NCBI RefSeq assembly: GCF_004348545.1
Contig: NZ_SMKL01000001.1
Span: 1 to 64,000, forward strand
From: Jiangella ureilytica
GTDB taxonomy: Bacteria; Actinomycetota; Actinomycetes; Jiangellales; Jiangellaceae
Direction of reading: 5' to 3'
Length of the DNA stretch: 64,000 nucleotides
Below the pieces are notes generated by a model that was given only the letters and a program-made list of their open reading frames with translations, searched no databases and was not told the DNA's origin. Below are positions 7,131 to 15,154 of the stretch, one piece after another. Within the stretch, counting starts at the first letter, position 1; every line of letters starts with the position of its first letter. The position numbers and the translations under genes are program-made.

Positions 7131-8261
7131 GTGGGGAAGAAGAAACTGATCGACCGTATCGCCGACGGGTTCGACGGCAACCGCGAGGTGGCGCAGCACG
7201 CTCTCGACTCCGTCGTCGAGGGCATCCAGCGCTCGCTGGCCGCGGGCGAGAAGGTCGTGGTCAAGGGCCTCGGTGTCTTCGACCGCGACAAGGCCGAGGA
7301 CAAGACCGACAAGGGCAAGGGCAGGAAGAAGACGGCCAAGAAGCGCACCGTCCCGACGTTCAGCCCGGCCGACGAGCTCAACGACGTCGTCGCCGGCGTG
7401 AAGAAGGCGCGTTCGCGCGTCATGGAGTCGCTGTCTCTCGTCCCGGCGCAGGCCGCGGCGGTCGCGGAGTCGGCGACCCGCTCGGTGTCGGCGGCGGCCA
7501 AGAAGGCGGCCGACGCCGTCCGCGGCGACTCCGACAAGGACGACGCCGCATCGACGGCGCCGGCCGAGAAGGCCGCGTCGACGGCGCGCAAGGTGCCCGC
7601 CAGCCGGCCACGCGCGCCGAGGAAGGCCGCCGGCCCCGCGCGCAAGACGTCGTCGACAACCAGCGCGGCGAAGAAGGCGGCGTCGTCCACGACGAGCGCG
7701 GCGAAGAAGACGGCCGCTCCGGCCGCGCGGAAGACCACGAGCGCCGCCAAGACGGCCGCGAGCCCGGCCCGCAAGACCGCCGCGACGGCGGCGAAGAAGA
7801 CTGCGGCGTCCGCGCCGGCGGCAGCGAAGAAGACCGCGTCGTCCGCGCCGGCGGCGGCGAAGAAGACCGCGTCGTCCGCGCCGGCGGCGGCGAAGAAGAC
7901 CGCGTCGTCCGCGCCGGCGGCGGCGAAGAAGGCGACCTCGTCCGCGCCGACGGCGACCAACGCTACGGCGTCGTCGACGGGGACGGCGGCGAAGAAGACG
8001 GCCGGCACGGCCGCTCGCAAGACGGCCACGGCGGCGAAGAAGGCGACGCCGTCGGCCGCTGCGGCCAAGAAGACCGCGGCGTCCACGACTCCGGCGGCCA
8101 AGAAGTCAGCCGCCAAGAAGTCGGCCGCTCCGGCCGCCACCACCAACGCGACGGCGGCCAAGAAGACGACCGCCACGCCGGCCAAGCGCGCCGCCGCCAC
8201 GCCGGTCGAGCCGGCCACGTCGGCGCCGGGCACCACCACCCCGCCCTCGACGCAGAGCTGA
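7131..8261 (+). CDS. hup: HU-family nucleoid protein with long Lys/Ala tail (HupB locus)
   Basis: Nucleoid-associated DNA-binding protein in the position of mycobacterial hupB (after leuCD, before cofC). Residues 1-95 form an HU fold (KKLIDRIADGFDGNREVAQH, KVVVKGLGVFDRD, VPTFSPADELNDVVAG). The remaining ~280 residues are KKTA/SSAP/AAAKK repeats resembling histone H1 tails. At 376 residues it is far longer than M. tuberculosis HupB (about 214). The β-arm has DKTDKGKGRKKTAKK where other HUs carry the RNPxTG tip with its DNA-intercalating proline; that motif is absent. The GTG start at 7131 follows gaggagcaac. The tail encodes 33-bp tandem repeats. Confidence 0.88.
   Translation: MGKKKLIDRIADGFDGNREVAQHALDSVVEGIQRSLAAGEKVVVKGLGVFDRDKAEDKTDKGKGRKKTAKKRTVPTFSPADELNDVVAGVKKARSRVMESLSLVPAQAAAVAESATRSVSAAAKKAADAVRGDSDKDDAASTAPAEKAASTARKVPASRPRAPRKAAGPARKTSSTTSAAKKAASSTTSAAKKTAAPAARKTTSAAKTAASPARKTAATAAKKTAASAPAAAKKTASSAPAAAKKTASSAPAAAKKTASSAPAAAKKATSSAPTATNATASSTGTAAKKTAGTAARKTATAAKKATPSAAAAKKTAASTTPAAKKSAAKKSAAPAATTNATAAKKTTATPAKRAAATPVEPATSAPGTTTPPSTQS
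7800..7931. repeat. 33-bp tandem repeats in the hup tail
   Basis: Three perfect 33-base units (7833-7865, 7866-7898, 7899-7931) follow one diverged unit (7800-7832). Each encodes TASSAPAAAKK, so unit gain or loss keeps the frame and changes tail length. Confidence 0.93.
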
Positions 8262-8289
8262 CGCGAGACGGCACCAGGAGCGACCCGGG

Positions 8290-8326
8290 GAGCCGGGCGG
8301 CCGCCACCGGGCGCGCCGCCCGGCTC
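8290..8326. terminator. Terminator between hup and cofC
   Basis: gagccgggcgg (8290-8300) pairs perfectly with ccgcccggctc (8316-8326) around a 15-base loop, followed by ttcgctt. It lies 28 bases after the hup stop and 71 bases from the stop of the convergent cofC, so it can serve both. Confidence 0.75.
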
Positions 8327-8397
8327 TTCGCTTGCCCTACCAGCCCGAGTTGCCTGACATGCCGGCCGGCAGGCAGGGCTACTCCGGCAGGGCCGCG

Positions 8398-9042
8398 TCA
8401 GAGGGCGACGTCGAGCTCCTCGAGGAGCGCGGCCGTGCGCGGGCCGACGCCGAGGCGGCGGGCGTCCCAGAGGTCGACGGCGGTGTCGACGTCGCGGCGG
8501 ACGGTCGGGATGTCGTCGAGCTCGAGCTCCACGGCGCCGGCCAGCCGGTGCGCCGCCCGCGAGCGGCCGCCGAACGCCGGCTCGAACACCGCGCCCGGCC
8601 CGGCGGCGTAGATGGTGGTCCCGATGCCGGCGGCGTCGGCGACGAACGACAGCGGGTGCTCCGCGGCCGCGTCCAGCACTCGCGAGAGCTCGTCCGGGCG
8701 CAGCGCCGCGAGGTCGGCCGAGAGCGTCGCGACCGCCACGTCGGCATCCGACGCCCGGGCCGCCTCGGCGCCGTGCCGCAGTGCCGCGTTGAGGCCGGCG
8801 TCCGGGGTGTCGGCCACGACCTCGGCGCCCAGCGCGCGGGCCTCGGCGGCGATCTCGTCGTCGTCGGTCACCACGAGGACCCGCGCGACGGACGGGCAGT
8901 CGAGGGCGGCCCGCACGGTGTCGGCGGCGAACGCGCGGGCGAACCTCGGGCGGGACTCGCCGACGGCGTCGGCGAGCCGGGTCTTGGCGTGCTCGGGTCG
9001 CTTGACGGGGACGACGACCGTCCAGCGCTGCGGTGTGCTCAT
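8398..9042 (-). CDS. cofC: 2-phospho-L-lactate / phosphoenolpyruvate guanylyltransferase
   Basis: Nucleotidyltransferase of coenzyme F420 biosynthesis (CofC; FbiD in actinobacteria), which makes the GDP-activated C3 acid attached to Fo. The 214-residue protein shows the GTP-binding N-terminus TVVVPVKRPEHAKTRLADAV, a VVTDDDEIAAEA segment and SADLAALRPDELSRVL, the counterpart of the family's DLPALR motif. ATG 9042 (MSTPQRWTVVVPVK) is chosen over an upstream GTG because it gives the normal family N-terminus. It is convergent to hup and divergent from the acyltransferase. Its presence implies an F420-using organism. Confidence 0.88.
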   Translation of the reverse strand: MSTPQRWTVVVPVKRPEHAKTRLADAVGESRPRFARAFAADTVRAALDCPSVARVLVVTDDDEIAAEARALGAEVVADTPDAGLNAALRHGAEAARASDADVAVATLSADLAALRPDELSRVLDAAAEHPLSFVADAAGIGTTIYAAGPGAVFEPAFGGRSRAAHRLAGAVELELDDIPTVRRDVDTAVDLWDARRLGVGPRTAALLEELDVAL

Positions 9043-9156
9043 CGGGATCCAGTCTGGCGCATCGGGCGACGCGGCGCGCCGGTGGCCGGTTCGACGCGCG
9101 CGCCTCGGGGGAGCGACACTGTCTGCGGGCATTCACGTGGGCGGAGGGAGAGGTAC

Positions 9157-9957
9157 GTGGCAGGACCGGGTCCAGATGCGCGGGCGGAGGCGGGGTTCGC
9201 GTTCAGGTTCATCGCGGGCCTGCTCCGTCCCTTGCTCATGGCGTTCACCCGTCAGAACTGGCGCGGGGGCGAGCACATTCCGCCACCCGGCACCGGGGTG
9301 GTCGTCGCGGGCAACCACATCTCGCACTTCGACCCGCTCTCGTTCGCGCACTTCCTGTGGGACAACGGCCGCGCCACCCGCTATCTCGCGAAGTCCGGGG
9401 TGTTCCGGGTCCCGGTCTTCGGCCGGCTCATCACGGCCGCCGGGCAGATCCCGGTCTACCGCGAGTCGCGCGACGCGTCGCAGGCGTACCGGGCCGCCGT
9501 CGCCGCCGTCCGGTCCGGTGAGCTGGTCGCCATCTACCCCGAGGGCACCATCTCGCGCGACCCCGGGCTCTGGCCCATGGTCGGCAAGACCGGGGCCGCC
9601 CGGGTCGCGCTCGAGACCGGCTGCGACGTCATCCCCGTCGCGCAGTGGGGCGCCAACCACGTGCTGCCCCCGTACTCCAAGCGCATCCGGCTGCTGCCGC
9701 GCAAGACCATGTACGTGACGGCGGGGCCGCCGGTCGACCTCGACGACCTGCGCGACAAGCCGGTCGACGGCGTCGCGCTGCGGGTCGCGACCGACCGCAT
9801 CATGGCCGCCATCACCGCCCAGCTGGCCGAGATCCGCGGCGAGATTGCGCCGGTCGAGCGGTTCGACCCCAAGGCCGTCGGGCTGCCGCCGGTCGGCGAC
9901 CCCAAGCAGCAGCCCACCGGGCAGCAGCCGGAGCAGCAGCCGGAGGAGCAGCCGTGA
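9157..9957 (+). CDS. plsC: 1-acyl-sn-glycerol-3-phosphate acyltransferase (PlsC-like)
   Basis: Transfers an acyl chain to lysophosphatidic acid in phospholipid synthesis at the membrane. The 266-residue protein has the LPLAT blocks in order: GNHISHFDPL (the HX4D motif), VFGRLITAAGQIPVYRES, and YPEGTISRDPGLWPMVGK. GTG 9157 is preceded by ggagggagagg and gives MAGPGPDARAEAGFAFRF. The C-terminus is Gln/Pro-rich (QQPTGQQPEQQPEEQP). The next gene, gpsA, overlaps it by four bases (GTGA), which couples glycerol-3-phosphate supply and acylation in one operon. Confidence 0.88.
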   Translation: MAGPGPDARAEAGFAFRFIAGLLRPLLMAFTRQNWRGGEHIPPPGTGVVVAGNHISHFDPLSFAHFLWDNGRATRYLAKSGVFRVPVFGRLITAAGQIPVYRESRDASQAYRAAVAAVRSGELVAIYPEGTISRDPGLWPMVGKTGAARVALETGCDVIPVAQWGANHVLPPYSKRIRLLPRKTMYVTAGPPVDLDDLRDKPVDGVALRVATDRIMAAITAQLAEIRGEIAPVERFDPKAVGLPPVGDPKQQPTGQQPEQQPEEQP

Positions 9958-10961
9958 CCCGCGCCGCGGTCTTCGGCGCCGGCTCGTGGGGCACGGCGTT
10001 CGCCCTGGTCCTCGCCGACGCGGGCGCCGACGTGACGATGTGGGGCCGCCGGCCGGAGCTGTGCGAGGCCATCAACGACGCCCACGTCAACCCCGACTAC
10101 CTGCCCGGCGTCGCGCTGCCGCCGCTCATCCGGGCCACCCACGACCCCGCCGAGGCCGCCGACCACGCCGACCTCGTCGTGCTGGCCGTGCCGTCGCAGT
10201 CGCTGCGCGCCAACCTGGCCGAGTGGGCGCCGGTGCTGCCGCCGTCGTCGGCCCTGGTCAGTCTGATGAAGGGGGTCGAGCTCGGCACGGCGAAGCGGAT
10301 GAGCCAGGTCATCGACGACGTCACCGGCGCAGGCCCGAAGCGCATCGCCGCCGTGTCCGGGCCGAACCTGGCCGGCGAGATCGCCCAGCGCCAGCCGGCC
10401 GCCAGCGTCGTCGCCGCCGAGTCCGAGGAGCTGGCGCAGCAGATCCAGCGGGCCTGTCACTCCCCGCACTTCCGTCCGTACACCAACCACGACCTCGTCG
10501 GCGCGGAGCTCGGCGGCGCCGTCAAGAACGTCATCGCGCTGGCCGTCGGCATCGCCGCGGGGCTCGGGTTCGGCGACAACGCGCGGGCCAGCGTCATCAC
10601 CCGCGGGCTGGCCGAGACCGCGCGGCTCGGCGCGGCCCTGGGCGCCGACGCGTACACGTTCTCGGGGCTGGCCGGGCTCGGCGACCTCGTCGCCACCTGC
10701 ATGTCGCCGCTGTCGCGGAACCGCACCTTCGGCGAGAAGCTGGGCCGGGGCATGACGGTCGCCGAGATCGTCGCCGGCACGCGGCAGGTCGCCGAAGGCG
10801 TCAAGTCGTGCGAGTCCATCCTCGACCTCGCCGGCCGCCACGGCGTCGACATGCCGATCGTCGAGCACGTCACCGACGTCGTGCGCGGTGCGCTCACGCC
10901 GGCCGAGATGGTGGGGTCGCTGCTGTCCCGATCCGCCAAGCCCGAGCGTCACGGGCACTGA
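9954..10961 (+). CDS. gpsA: Glycerol-3-phosphate dehydrogenase [NAD(P)+]
   Basis: Reduces dihydroxyacetone phosphate to sn-glycerol-3-phosphate, the phospholipid backbone. At 335 residues it has normal length. The Rossmann signature AVFGAGSWGTAFALVLADAG, the VSGPNLAGEIA segment, the catalytic-lysine region GAVKNVIALAVGIAAG and the GLAGLGDLVATC motif are all present. The GTG start at 9954 overlaps the acyltransferase stop by four bases, indicating translational coupling. The same gpsA-ddl order occurs in mycobacteria. Confidence 0.96.
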   Translation: MTRAAVFGAGSWGTAFALVLADAGADVTMWGRRPELCEAINDAHVNPDYLPGVALPPLIRATHDPAEAADHADLVVLAVPSQSLRANLAEWAPVLPPSSALVSLMKGVELGTAKRMSQVIDDVTGAGPKRIAAVSGPNLAGEIAQRQPAASVVAAESEELAQQIQRACHSPHFRPYTNHDLVGAELGGAVKNVIALAVGIAAGLGFGDNARASVITRGLAETARLGAALGADAYTFSGLAGLGDLVATCMSPLSRNRTFGEKLGRGMTVAEIVAGTRQVAEGVKSCESILDLAGRHGVDMPIVEHVTDVVRGALTPAEMVGSLLSRSAKPERHGH

Positions 10962-10969
10962 GGACGGGT

Positions 10970-12100
10970 ATGGTCGGCGCGATGAACGCCTCGCAGGACC
11001 GCCGCATCAGGGTCGCCGTCGTCTACGGGGGCCGCAGTTCCGAGCACGAGATCTCGTGTGTCACGGCAGGGGGGGTGCTCGCCGCGCTCGACCCGCGCCG
11101 CTACGAGGTGCTGCCCATCGGCATCACCACGTCCGGCCGCTGGGTGCTGACCGGCGGCGATCCGCAGACGCTGGCCATCGGGAGCGGCGGCCGCATGCCG
11201 CACGTCGACGACTCCGGCGGCACCGTCGTCCTGCCCGGCCGGGGTGAGCTGGCGGTCCAGTCGCCGGGCCAGGTGCCGCGCGCCCTCGGCGAGGTCGACG
11301 TCGTGTTCCCGCTCCTGCACGGCCCGTACGGCGAGGACGGCACCATCCAGGGGCTGCTCGAGCTGGCCGACGTCCGCTACGTCGGCTCCGGCGTGCTGGC
11401 CTCGGCCGTCGGCATGGACAAGCACGTCATGAAGCTGCTGCTGGCCGGCGCCGGGCTGCCCGTCACCCGGCACGTGCTGGTGCGCGCGTCGGCGTGGGAG
11501 CCGCAGCGCGACCGCGTCGTCGCCGAGGTCGAGCAGGCCTTCGGGTACCCGGTGTTCGTCAAGCCGGCCCGCGCCGGGTCGAGCATGGGCGTCAGCAAGG
11601 TGCACGACGCGTCCGAGCTGGAGGCCGCCGTGCTGTCCGCCCGCGAGCACGACCCGAAGGTGCTGATCGAAGAGGCGGTCGTCGGCCGCGAGGTCGAGTG
11701 CGGCGTGCTCGAGGGCCCGGCCGGCGGCGAGCCCGAGGCCAGCGTCGTCGGCGAGATCCGGCTCGGCTCCGCGCACGAGATGTACGACTTCCAGGCCAAG
11801 TACCTGCCCGGCGACGACGTCGGCCTCGACATCCCCGCCGACCTGCCCGCCGACGTCGCCGAGCGGGTGCGCCGGATGTCCATCGACGCGTTCCAGGCGC
11901 TGTCCTGCGAGAGCCTCGCCCGGGTCGACTTCTTCCTCCGCGAGGATGGGTCGCTGCTGGTCAACGAGCTGAACACGATGCCGGGCTTCACGCCCACATC
12001 GATGTTCCCGCAGCTGTGGGCCAAGACCGGCATCGACTACCCGTCGCTGGTCGACCGCCTCGTCGACACCGCGCTGCGGCGGCCGACGGGGTTGCGCTGA
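10970..12100 (+). CDS. ddl: D-alanine--D-alanine ligase
   Basis: ATP-grasp ligase that makes the D-Ala-D-Ala terminus of the peptidoglycan stem. It has 376 residues from ATG 10970; an in-frame ATG at 10982 is the alternative. I prefer 10970 because gagga lies five bases upstream. Motifs: VYGGRSSEHEISCVT, HGPYGEDGTIQGLLEL, the ATP-grasp loop AGSSMGVSKV, and LVNELNTMPGFTPTSMFP. It sits eight bases behind gpsA in the same operon. No substitutions suggesting D-Ala-D-Lac specificity were noticed, but this was not tested. Confidence 0.95.
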   Translation: MVGAMNASQDRRIRVAVVYGGRSSEHEISCVTAGGVLAALDPRRYEVLPIGITTSGRWVLTGGDPQTLAIGSGGRMPHVDDSGGTVVLPGRGELAVQSPGQVPRALGEVDVVFPLLHGPYGEDGTIQGLLELADVRYVGSGVLASAVGMDKHVMKLLLAGAGLPVTRHVLVRASAWEPQRDRVVAEVEQAFGYPVFVKPARAGSSMGVSKVHDASELEAAVLSAREHDPKVLIEEAVVGREVECGVLEGPAGGEPEASVVGEIRLGSAHEMYDFQAKYLPGDDVGLDIPADLPADVAERVRRMSIDAFQALSCESLARVDFFLREDGSLLVNELNTMPGFTPTSMFPQLWAKTGIDYPSLVDRLVDTALRRPTGLR

Positions 12101-12117
12101 CGGGGTCGCCGACGGCG

Positions 12118-12636
12118 TCAGCTCGCGCCCGGCGCCTGCCGGGCGTAGACGACGACGTCGAGGTCGTCGTGCGTCGCCTGCTCCCGGAGTTCGAAACCGA
12201 GCCGGCGCATGACGGCGATCGACTTGAGGTTCTCGGGGACCGTGATGGAGATGAGCCGGGGCAGGCCCACCGTGGCGAACGCGTGCTCCATCCACGCCGT
12301 CGCCGCCTCCGTCGCGTAGCCCCGGCCCCAGGCGTGCGGGGCGAGCCGCCAGCCGATCTCGACGTCGTCGGGGTACCAGCGATGGCGGTGGATGCCGGTG
12401 AAGCCGAGGAACACGCCGTCGGCCGTGCGCTCGACGGCGGCCAGGCCGAAGCCGTCGCGCAGATGGTGCTCGCGCATGGTGGCGAGCATCCGGTCGGAGG
12501 CGTCGCGGGTCATGGGGCCGCTGGTGAAGTGCTCCATGACGGCCGGGTCGGCGTTCATGGCGGCGAACGCGTCGGCGTCGCGCGACTCGATGGGGCGAAG
12601 GGTCAGGCGGTCGGTGCGGAGAGTGGTCGGCTGCAT
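12118..12636 (-). CDS. GNAT acetyltransferase, RimJ/RimL-like
   Basis: Probable N-acetyltransferase of 172 residues using acetyl-CoA. The start MQPTTLRTDRLTLRPIESRD is typical of RimJ/RimL-type GNATs; the acetyl-CoA loop is APHAWGRGYATEA and the C-terminal strand is VMRRLGFELREQ. ATG 12636 is preferred to a GTG three codons upstream. The substrate is unknown. It converges on ddl with a 17-base gap and no visible terminator. Confidence 0.82.
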   Translation of the reverse strand: MQPTTLRTDRLTLRPIESRDADAFAAMNADPAVMEHFTSGPMTRDASDRMLATMREHHLRDGFGLAAVERTADGVFLGFTGIHRHRWYPDDVEIGWRLAPHAWGRGYATEAATAWMEHAFATVGLPRLISITVPENLKSIAVMRRLGFELREQATHDDLDVVVYARQAPGAS

Positions 12637-12654
12637 CGTCGGCACCGTTCGACG

Positions 12655-13125
12655 TTAACGCAGCTCGCGTTCGGGGACGGTGCCGAGGATGGCGGACGCG
12701 AGGTCGCCCAGCACGTTCGCCTCAGGGGCGTAGTCGTCGGGGACGGCGACCTCGACCAGGATCTCGCGGTCCACGGCGGTGAAGAACATGCCGCCGTCGC
12801 CCTCGTCGGGCAGCCAGCCGACGCCGTCGATCTCGAACAGCTGGGCGTCCGGGCGGTACGAGGCCGGCATCGCGACGCCACAGCGCAGCACGACGGCCGG
12901 CTGCCCCCACGCGGCCACGTACTCCGAGGGCGGGTCGACGTCGCGCTCGACGGCGTCGTCGACGGTGTTCGGCAGCGCGTCGTGCAGGGCGGCGCACACG
13001 TCGGCGCTGCCGGGCTCGGGCTCGTGCGGCGTCACCTCGACGGCGCCGTACCCGCAGCCGGCCAGCGCCGTCGGCCCCGTGACCAGCAGGATGGCGGCGA
13101 GGGTCAGATGTGGACGACGGGGCAC
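12655..13125 (-). CDS. DUF3515 lipoprotein
   Basis: Secreted lipoprotein of 156 residues and unknown function, a DUF3515 member found in this position in several actinobacteria. The signal peptide HLTLAAILLVTGPTALAGC ends in a lipobox (LAGC). The mature domain contains VCAALHDALPNTVDDAVERD and VLRCGVAMPASY. Start GTG 13125 lies inside the preceding RAM-domain gene (22-base overlap), which implies translational coupling. The annotation rests on the lipobox and recalled family similarity. Confidence 0.75.
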   Translation of the reverse strand: MPRRPHLTLAAILLVTGPTALAGCGYGAVEVTPHEPEPGSADVCAALHDALPNTVDDAVERDVDPPSEYVAAWGQPAVVLRCGVAMPASYRPDAQLFEIDGVGWLPDEGDGGMFFTAVDREILVEVAVPDDYAPEANVLGDLASAILGTVPERELR

Positions 13126-13340
13126 GTGAGGGTGCGAGTGATGCCGTCGACCGCCTGCACCTTCGCGACCACGAGCTTCCCCAGGTCGTCGACGTTGCCG
13201 GCCTCGGCGCGCACGATGACGTCGTACGGGCCGGTGACGTCCTCGGCGAGAGTGACACCGTCGATCTCGGCGATCTTGCGGGCCACCTCGGCGGCCTTGC
13301 CCACCTCGGTCTGGATGAGGATGTAAGCCTGTACGACCAC
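13104..13340 (-). CDS. Stand-alone Lrp/AsnC ligand-binding (RAM) domain protein
   Basis: A 78-residue protein made only of the effector-binding domain of Lrp/AsnC regulators (AYILIQTEVGKAAEVARKIA; DVTGPYDVIVRAEAGNVDDL), with no helix-turn-helix. Such small ligand-binding domains form βαββαβ oligomers and are thought to bind amino acids. GTG 13340 is the start. It is the first gene of a minus-strand pair with the DUF3515 lipoprotein and diverges from thiL. Confidence 0.85.
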   Translation of the reverse strand: MVVQAYILIQTEVGKAAEVARKIAEIDGVTLAEDVTGPYDVIVRAEAGNVDDLGKLVVAKVQAVDGITRTLTCPVVHI

Positions 13341-13432
13341 GGGTTGGCCCTCCCACGCGCTGTGTGAACGGTGTGCGAAACGGCAAACCTACCTGGTCGA
13401 GGAAACGTGCGGGAGAAGAGGGAGCGCAGAGA

Positions 13433-14380
13433 ATGCCCGACAGCGTCGGCGAGCTGGGAGAGTTCGGCCTCATCGGAGCCGTCACGGCGCGGCTGCCGCA
13501 GGGCCCGGACGTCCTGCTCGGTCCCGGCGACGACTCCGCCGTGGTCGCCGCCCCCGACGGCCGCGTCGTCGTCACCACCGACCTGCTGGTCGAGAACCGG
13601 CACTTCCGCCGCGACTGGTCCGACGCCGCCGACGTGGGTCACAAGGCGGCCGCCCAGAACCTCTCCGACATCGAGGCCATGGGCGCCCGCCCCACGTCGT
13701 TGGTGGTGGGGCTGGGGGTTCCGGCCGACCTGCCGGTGGACTGGGCGGTCGGGTTGATGGCCGGGCTGGGTGAAGAGGCGTCGCTGGTCGGGGCGTCCGT
13801 GGTGGGCGGTGACGTGGTCCGCTCGCCGCTGGTGGTGGTGTCGGTGACGGCGCTGGGCTCACTCGACGGCGTGCCGCCGGTGACGCGGTCCGGCGCGCGG
13901 CCGGGCGACGTGGTCGCGGTGTGCGGGCGGCTGGGGTGGGCGGAGGCCGGCTACCAGGTGCTGAGCCGCGGCTTCCGCACCCCTCGCGCCGTGGTCGAGG
14001 CGCACCGCCGGCCCGCGGTCCCGTACGGGGCGGGCCGCGAGGCCGCTGAGCTCGGGGCGACGGCGATGTGCGACGTGTCGGACGGTCTGCTCGGCGATCT
14101 CGGGCACGTGGCGTCGGCGAGCGGGGTGTCGGTCGATGTGGACGCCGCTTCGTTGGTGGTCGCGCCGCAACTGCGGGAGGTCGCGTCGGCGCTGGGGGCC
14201 GACCCGCTGGCCTGGGTGCTGACGGGTGGCGACGACAACGCGCTGGTGGCGTGTTTTCCGGTGGATGTCGAGGTGCCGGAGCGGTGGACGGTGATCGGGT
14301 CGGTGTCCGCCGGCTCGGGCGTGACCGTCGACGGGTCGGCCTATGACGGTGCGGCGGGGCACGACCACTTCGCCGGATGA
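13433..14380 (+). CDS. thiL: Thiamine-monophosphate kinase
   Basis: Phosphorylates thiamine monophosphate to thiamine diphosphate, the final cofactor step. The 315-residue protein has the AIR-synthase-like ATP-binding architecture: LLGPGDDSAVVAAPDGRVVV, TTDLLVENRHF, NLSDIEAMGARP, and CDVSDGLLGDLGH. The frame opens upstream, but ATG 13433 (MPDSVGELGEFGLIG) is preceded by gaggga and matches the family start. It is monocistronic here, with 458 bp of repeat-rich sequence downstream. Confidence 0.95.
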   Translation: MPDSVGELGEFGLIGAVTARLPQGPDVLLGPGDDSAVVAAPDGRVVVTTDLLVENRHFRRDWSDAADVGHKAAAQNLSDIEAMGARPTSLVVGLGVPADLPVDWAVGLMAGLGEEASLVGASVVGGDVVRSPLVVVSVTALGSLDGVPPVTRSGARPGDVVAVCGRLGWAEAGYQVLSRGFRTPRAVVEAHRRPAVPYGAGREAAELGATAMCDVSDGLLGDLGHVASASGVSVDVDAASLVVAPQLREVASALGADPLAWVLTGGDDNALVACFPVDVEVPERWTVIGSVSAGSGVTVDGSAYDGAAGHDHFAG

Positions 14381-14568
14381 GGGTGCCCAGTTGGGTGGGC
14401 CTTGCTGCCTCGATTCCCGAGAACCTGCAACAGCGCCAGGGCCTACTCCCCGGAATGGCCCCGGCCGCAGCCCCGCTGTGTCTCGGGTTGCGCCGCCCTC
14501 TGACGGCTTCGTGCGTGGTGTCGGCCACCGGTCCCGCTGTGGTGGTCCGCGTCCGCCGCTCGCCGCCT

Positions 14569-14764
14569 CGGAATGATCACGTTCACTGGGGGATTCCCTG
14601 CTGAACGAGGCCTGTAGGCCTCGTGTGGCTCGGGTGATCGTCGTGATGGCCCATCGCAGACGTCGGTCAGCGGTTGCCGGCGTGCTTCACGAGGAGATCT
14701 CCCGCTTCACCAGGCCCACAGGCCTCGTTCAGCAGGGAACAGGGTGGTGAACGTGATCATTCCG
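14569..14764. repeat. 196-bp palindromic element between thiL and rpmB
   Basis: The 18-base outer arms match perfectly (14569-14586 with 14747-14764). After a seven-base mismatch on each side, a 22-base perfect inner pair follows (14594-14615 with 14718-14739). The central loop is 102 bases. The left arm also contains its own small hairpin (cgaggcc/ggcctcg, 14606-14623). No reading frame and no target-site duplication were recognised. The surrounding 14381-14838 gap is otherwise empty except for the rpmB terminator. A MITE-like or long-hairpin element is the best description. Confidence 0.8.
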
Positions 14765-14784
14765 GAGAACCCCGGGGAACGACA

Positions 14785-14815
14785 ATGAGACGTCCCCCAA
14801 CCGGGGACGTCTCAT
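14785..14815 (-). terminator. rpmB terminator
   Basis: atgagacgtcccc (14785-14797) pairs perfectly with ggggacgtctcat (14803-14815) around a five-base loop, 24 bases beyond the rpmB stop on the minus strand. Confidence 0.85.
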
Positions 14816-14838
14816 GATCGTTCAGGCGAAGCCGAAGG

Positions 14839-15027
14839 TCAGCGGCGTGTGACCTTGCCGGCCTTGAGGCACGAGGTGCAGACGTTCAGCCGCTTCGGGG
14901 TGCCCCCGACGACCGTTCGCACGGTCTGGATGTTCGGGTTCCAGCGACGCGGGGTCCGGCGGTGCGAGTGCGAGATCGAATTGCCGAAGCCCGGGCCCTT
15001 GCCGCAGACATCGCAGGTGGCAGCCAC
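14839..15027 (-). CDS. rpmB: 50S ribosomal protein L28
   Basis: Large-subunit ribosomal protein, 62 residues. It reads [16 protein letters not shown] from the GTG start at 15027, then [16 protein letters not shown] and [10 protein letters not shown]. The two CxxC pairs form the zinc-binding (C+) version of L28; C- paralogues lacking them are made under zinc starvation. The GTG lies behind taggag. It is divergent from the DAK2 gene. Confidence 0.96.
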   Translation of the reverse strand: MAATCDVCGKGPGFGNSISHSHRRTPRRWNPNIQTVRTVVGGTPKRLNVCTSCLKAGKVTRR

Positions 15028-15103
15028 GGAGACTCCTACTGAGACGGATTGGGAAGACGACATGTGGTGCTCGCACCGGAAACCCGGTTCGAACAACCGC
15101 ATC

Positions 15104-15133
15104 AGGGTACCGGGCGGGCACGCCACATAACAA
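15104..15133 (-). promoter_or_regulatory. Candidate rpmB promoter
   Basis: On the minus strand TTGTTA (15133-15128), 18-base spacer, TACCCT (15109-15104), giving a 5' leader of roughly 70 bases before the rpmB GTG at 15027. Confidence 0.5.
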
Positions 15134-15154
15134 ACCGGCGCGGGATAGTCTCTC

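Noticed and set aside
4893-7199. Upstream extension of ndgR to about 1000 codons antisense to leuCD
   Set aside because: The family start MDNSSGVGV at 4892 is clear and the upstream part is antisense shadow.
7800-7931. CRISPR-like array
   Set aside because: The repeats are contiguous 33-bp units without spacers and encode the HU tail.
13364-13432. An earlier ATG for thiL
   Set aside because: It adds 23 residues not found in the family and lacks an RBS; ATG 13433 fits better.
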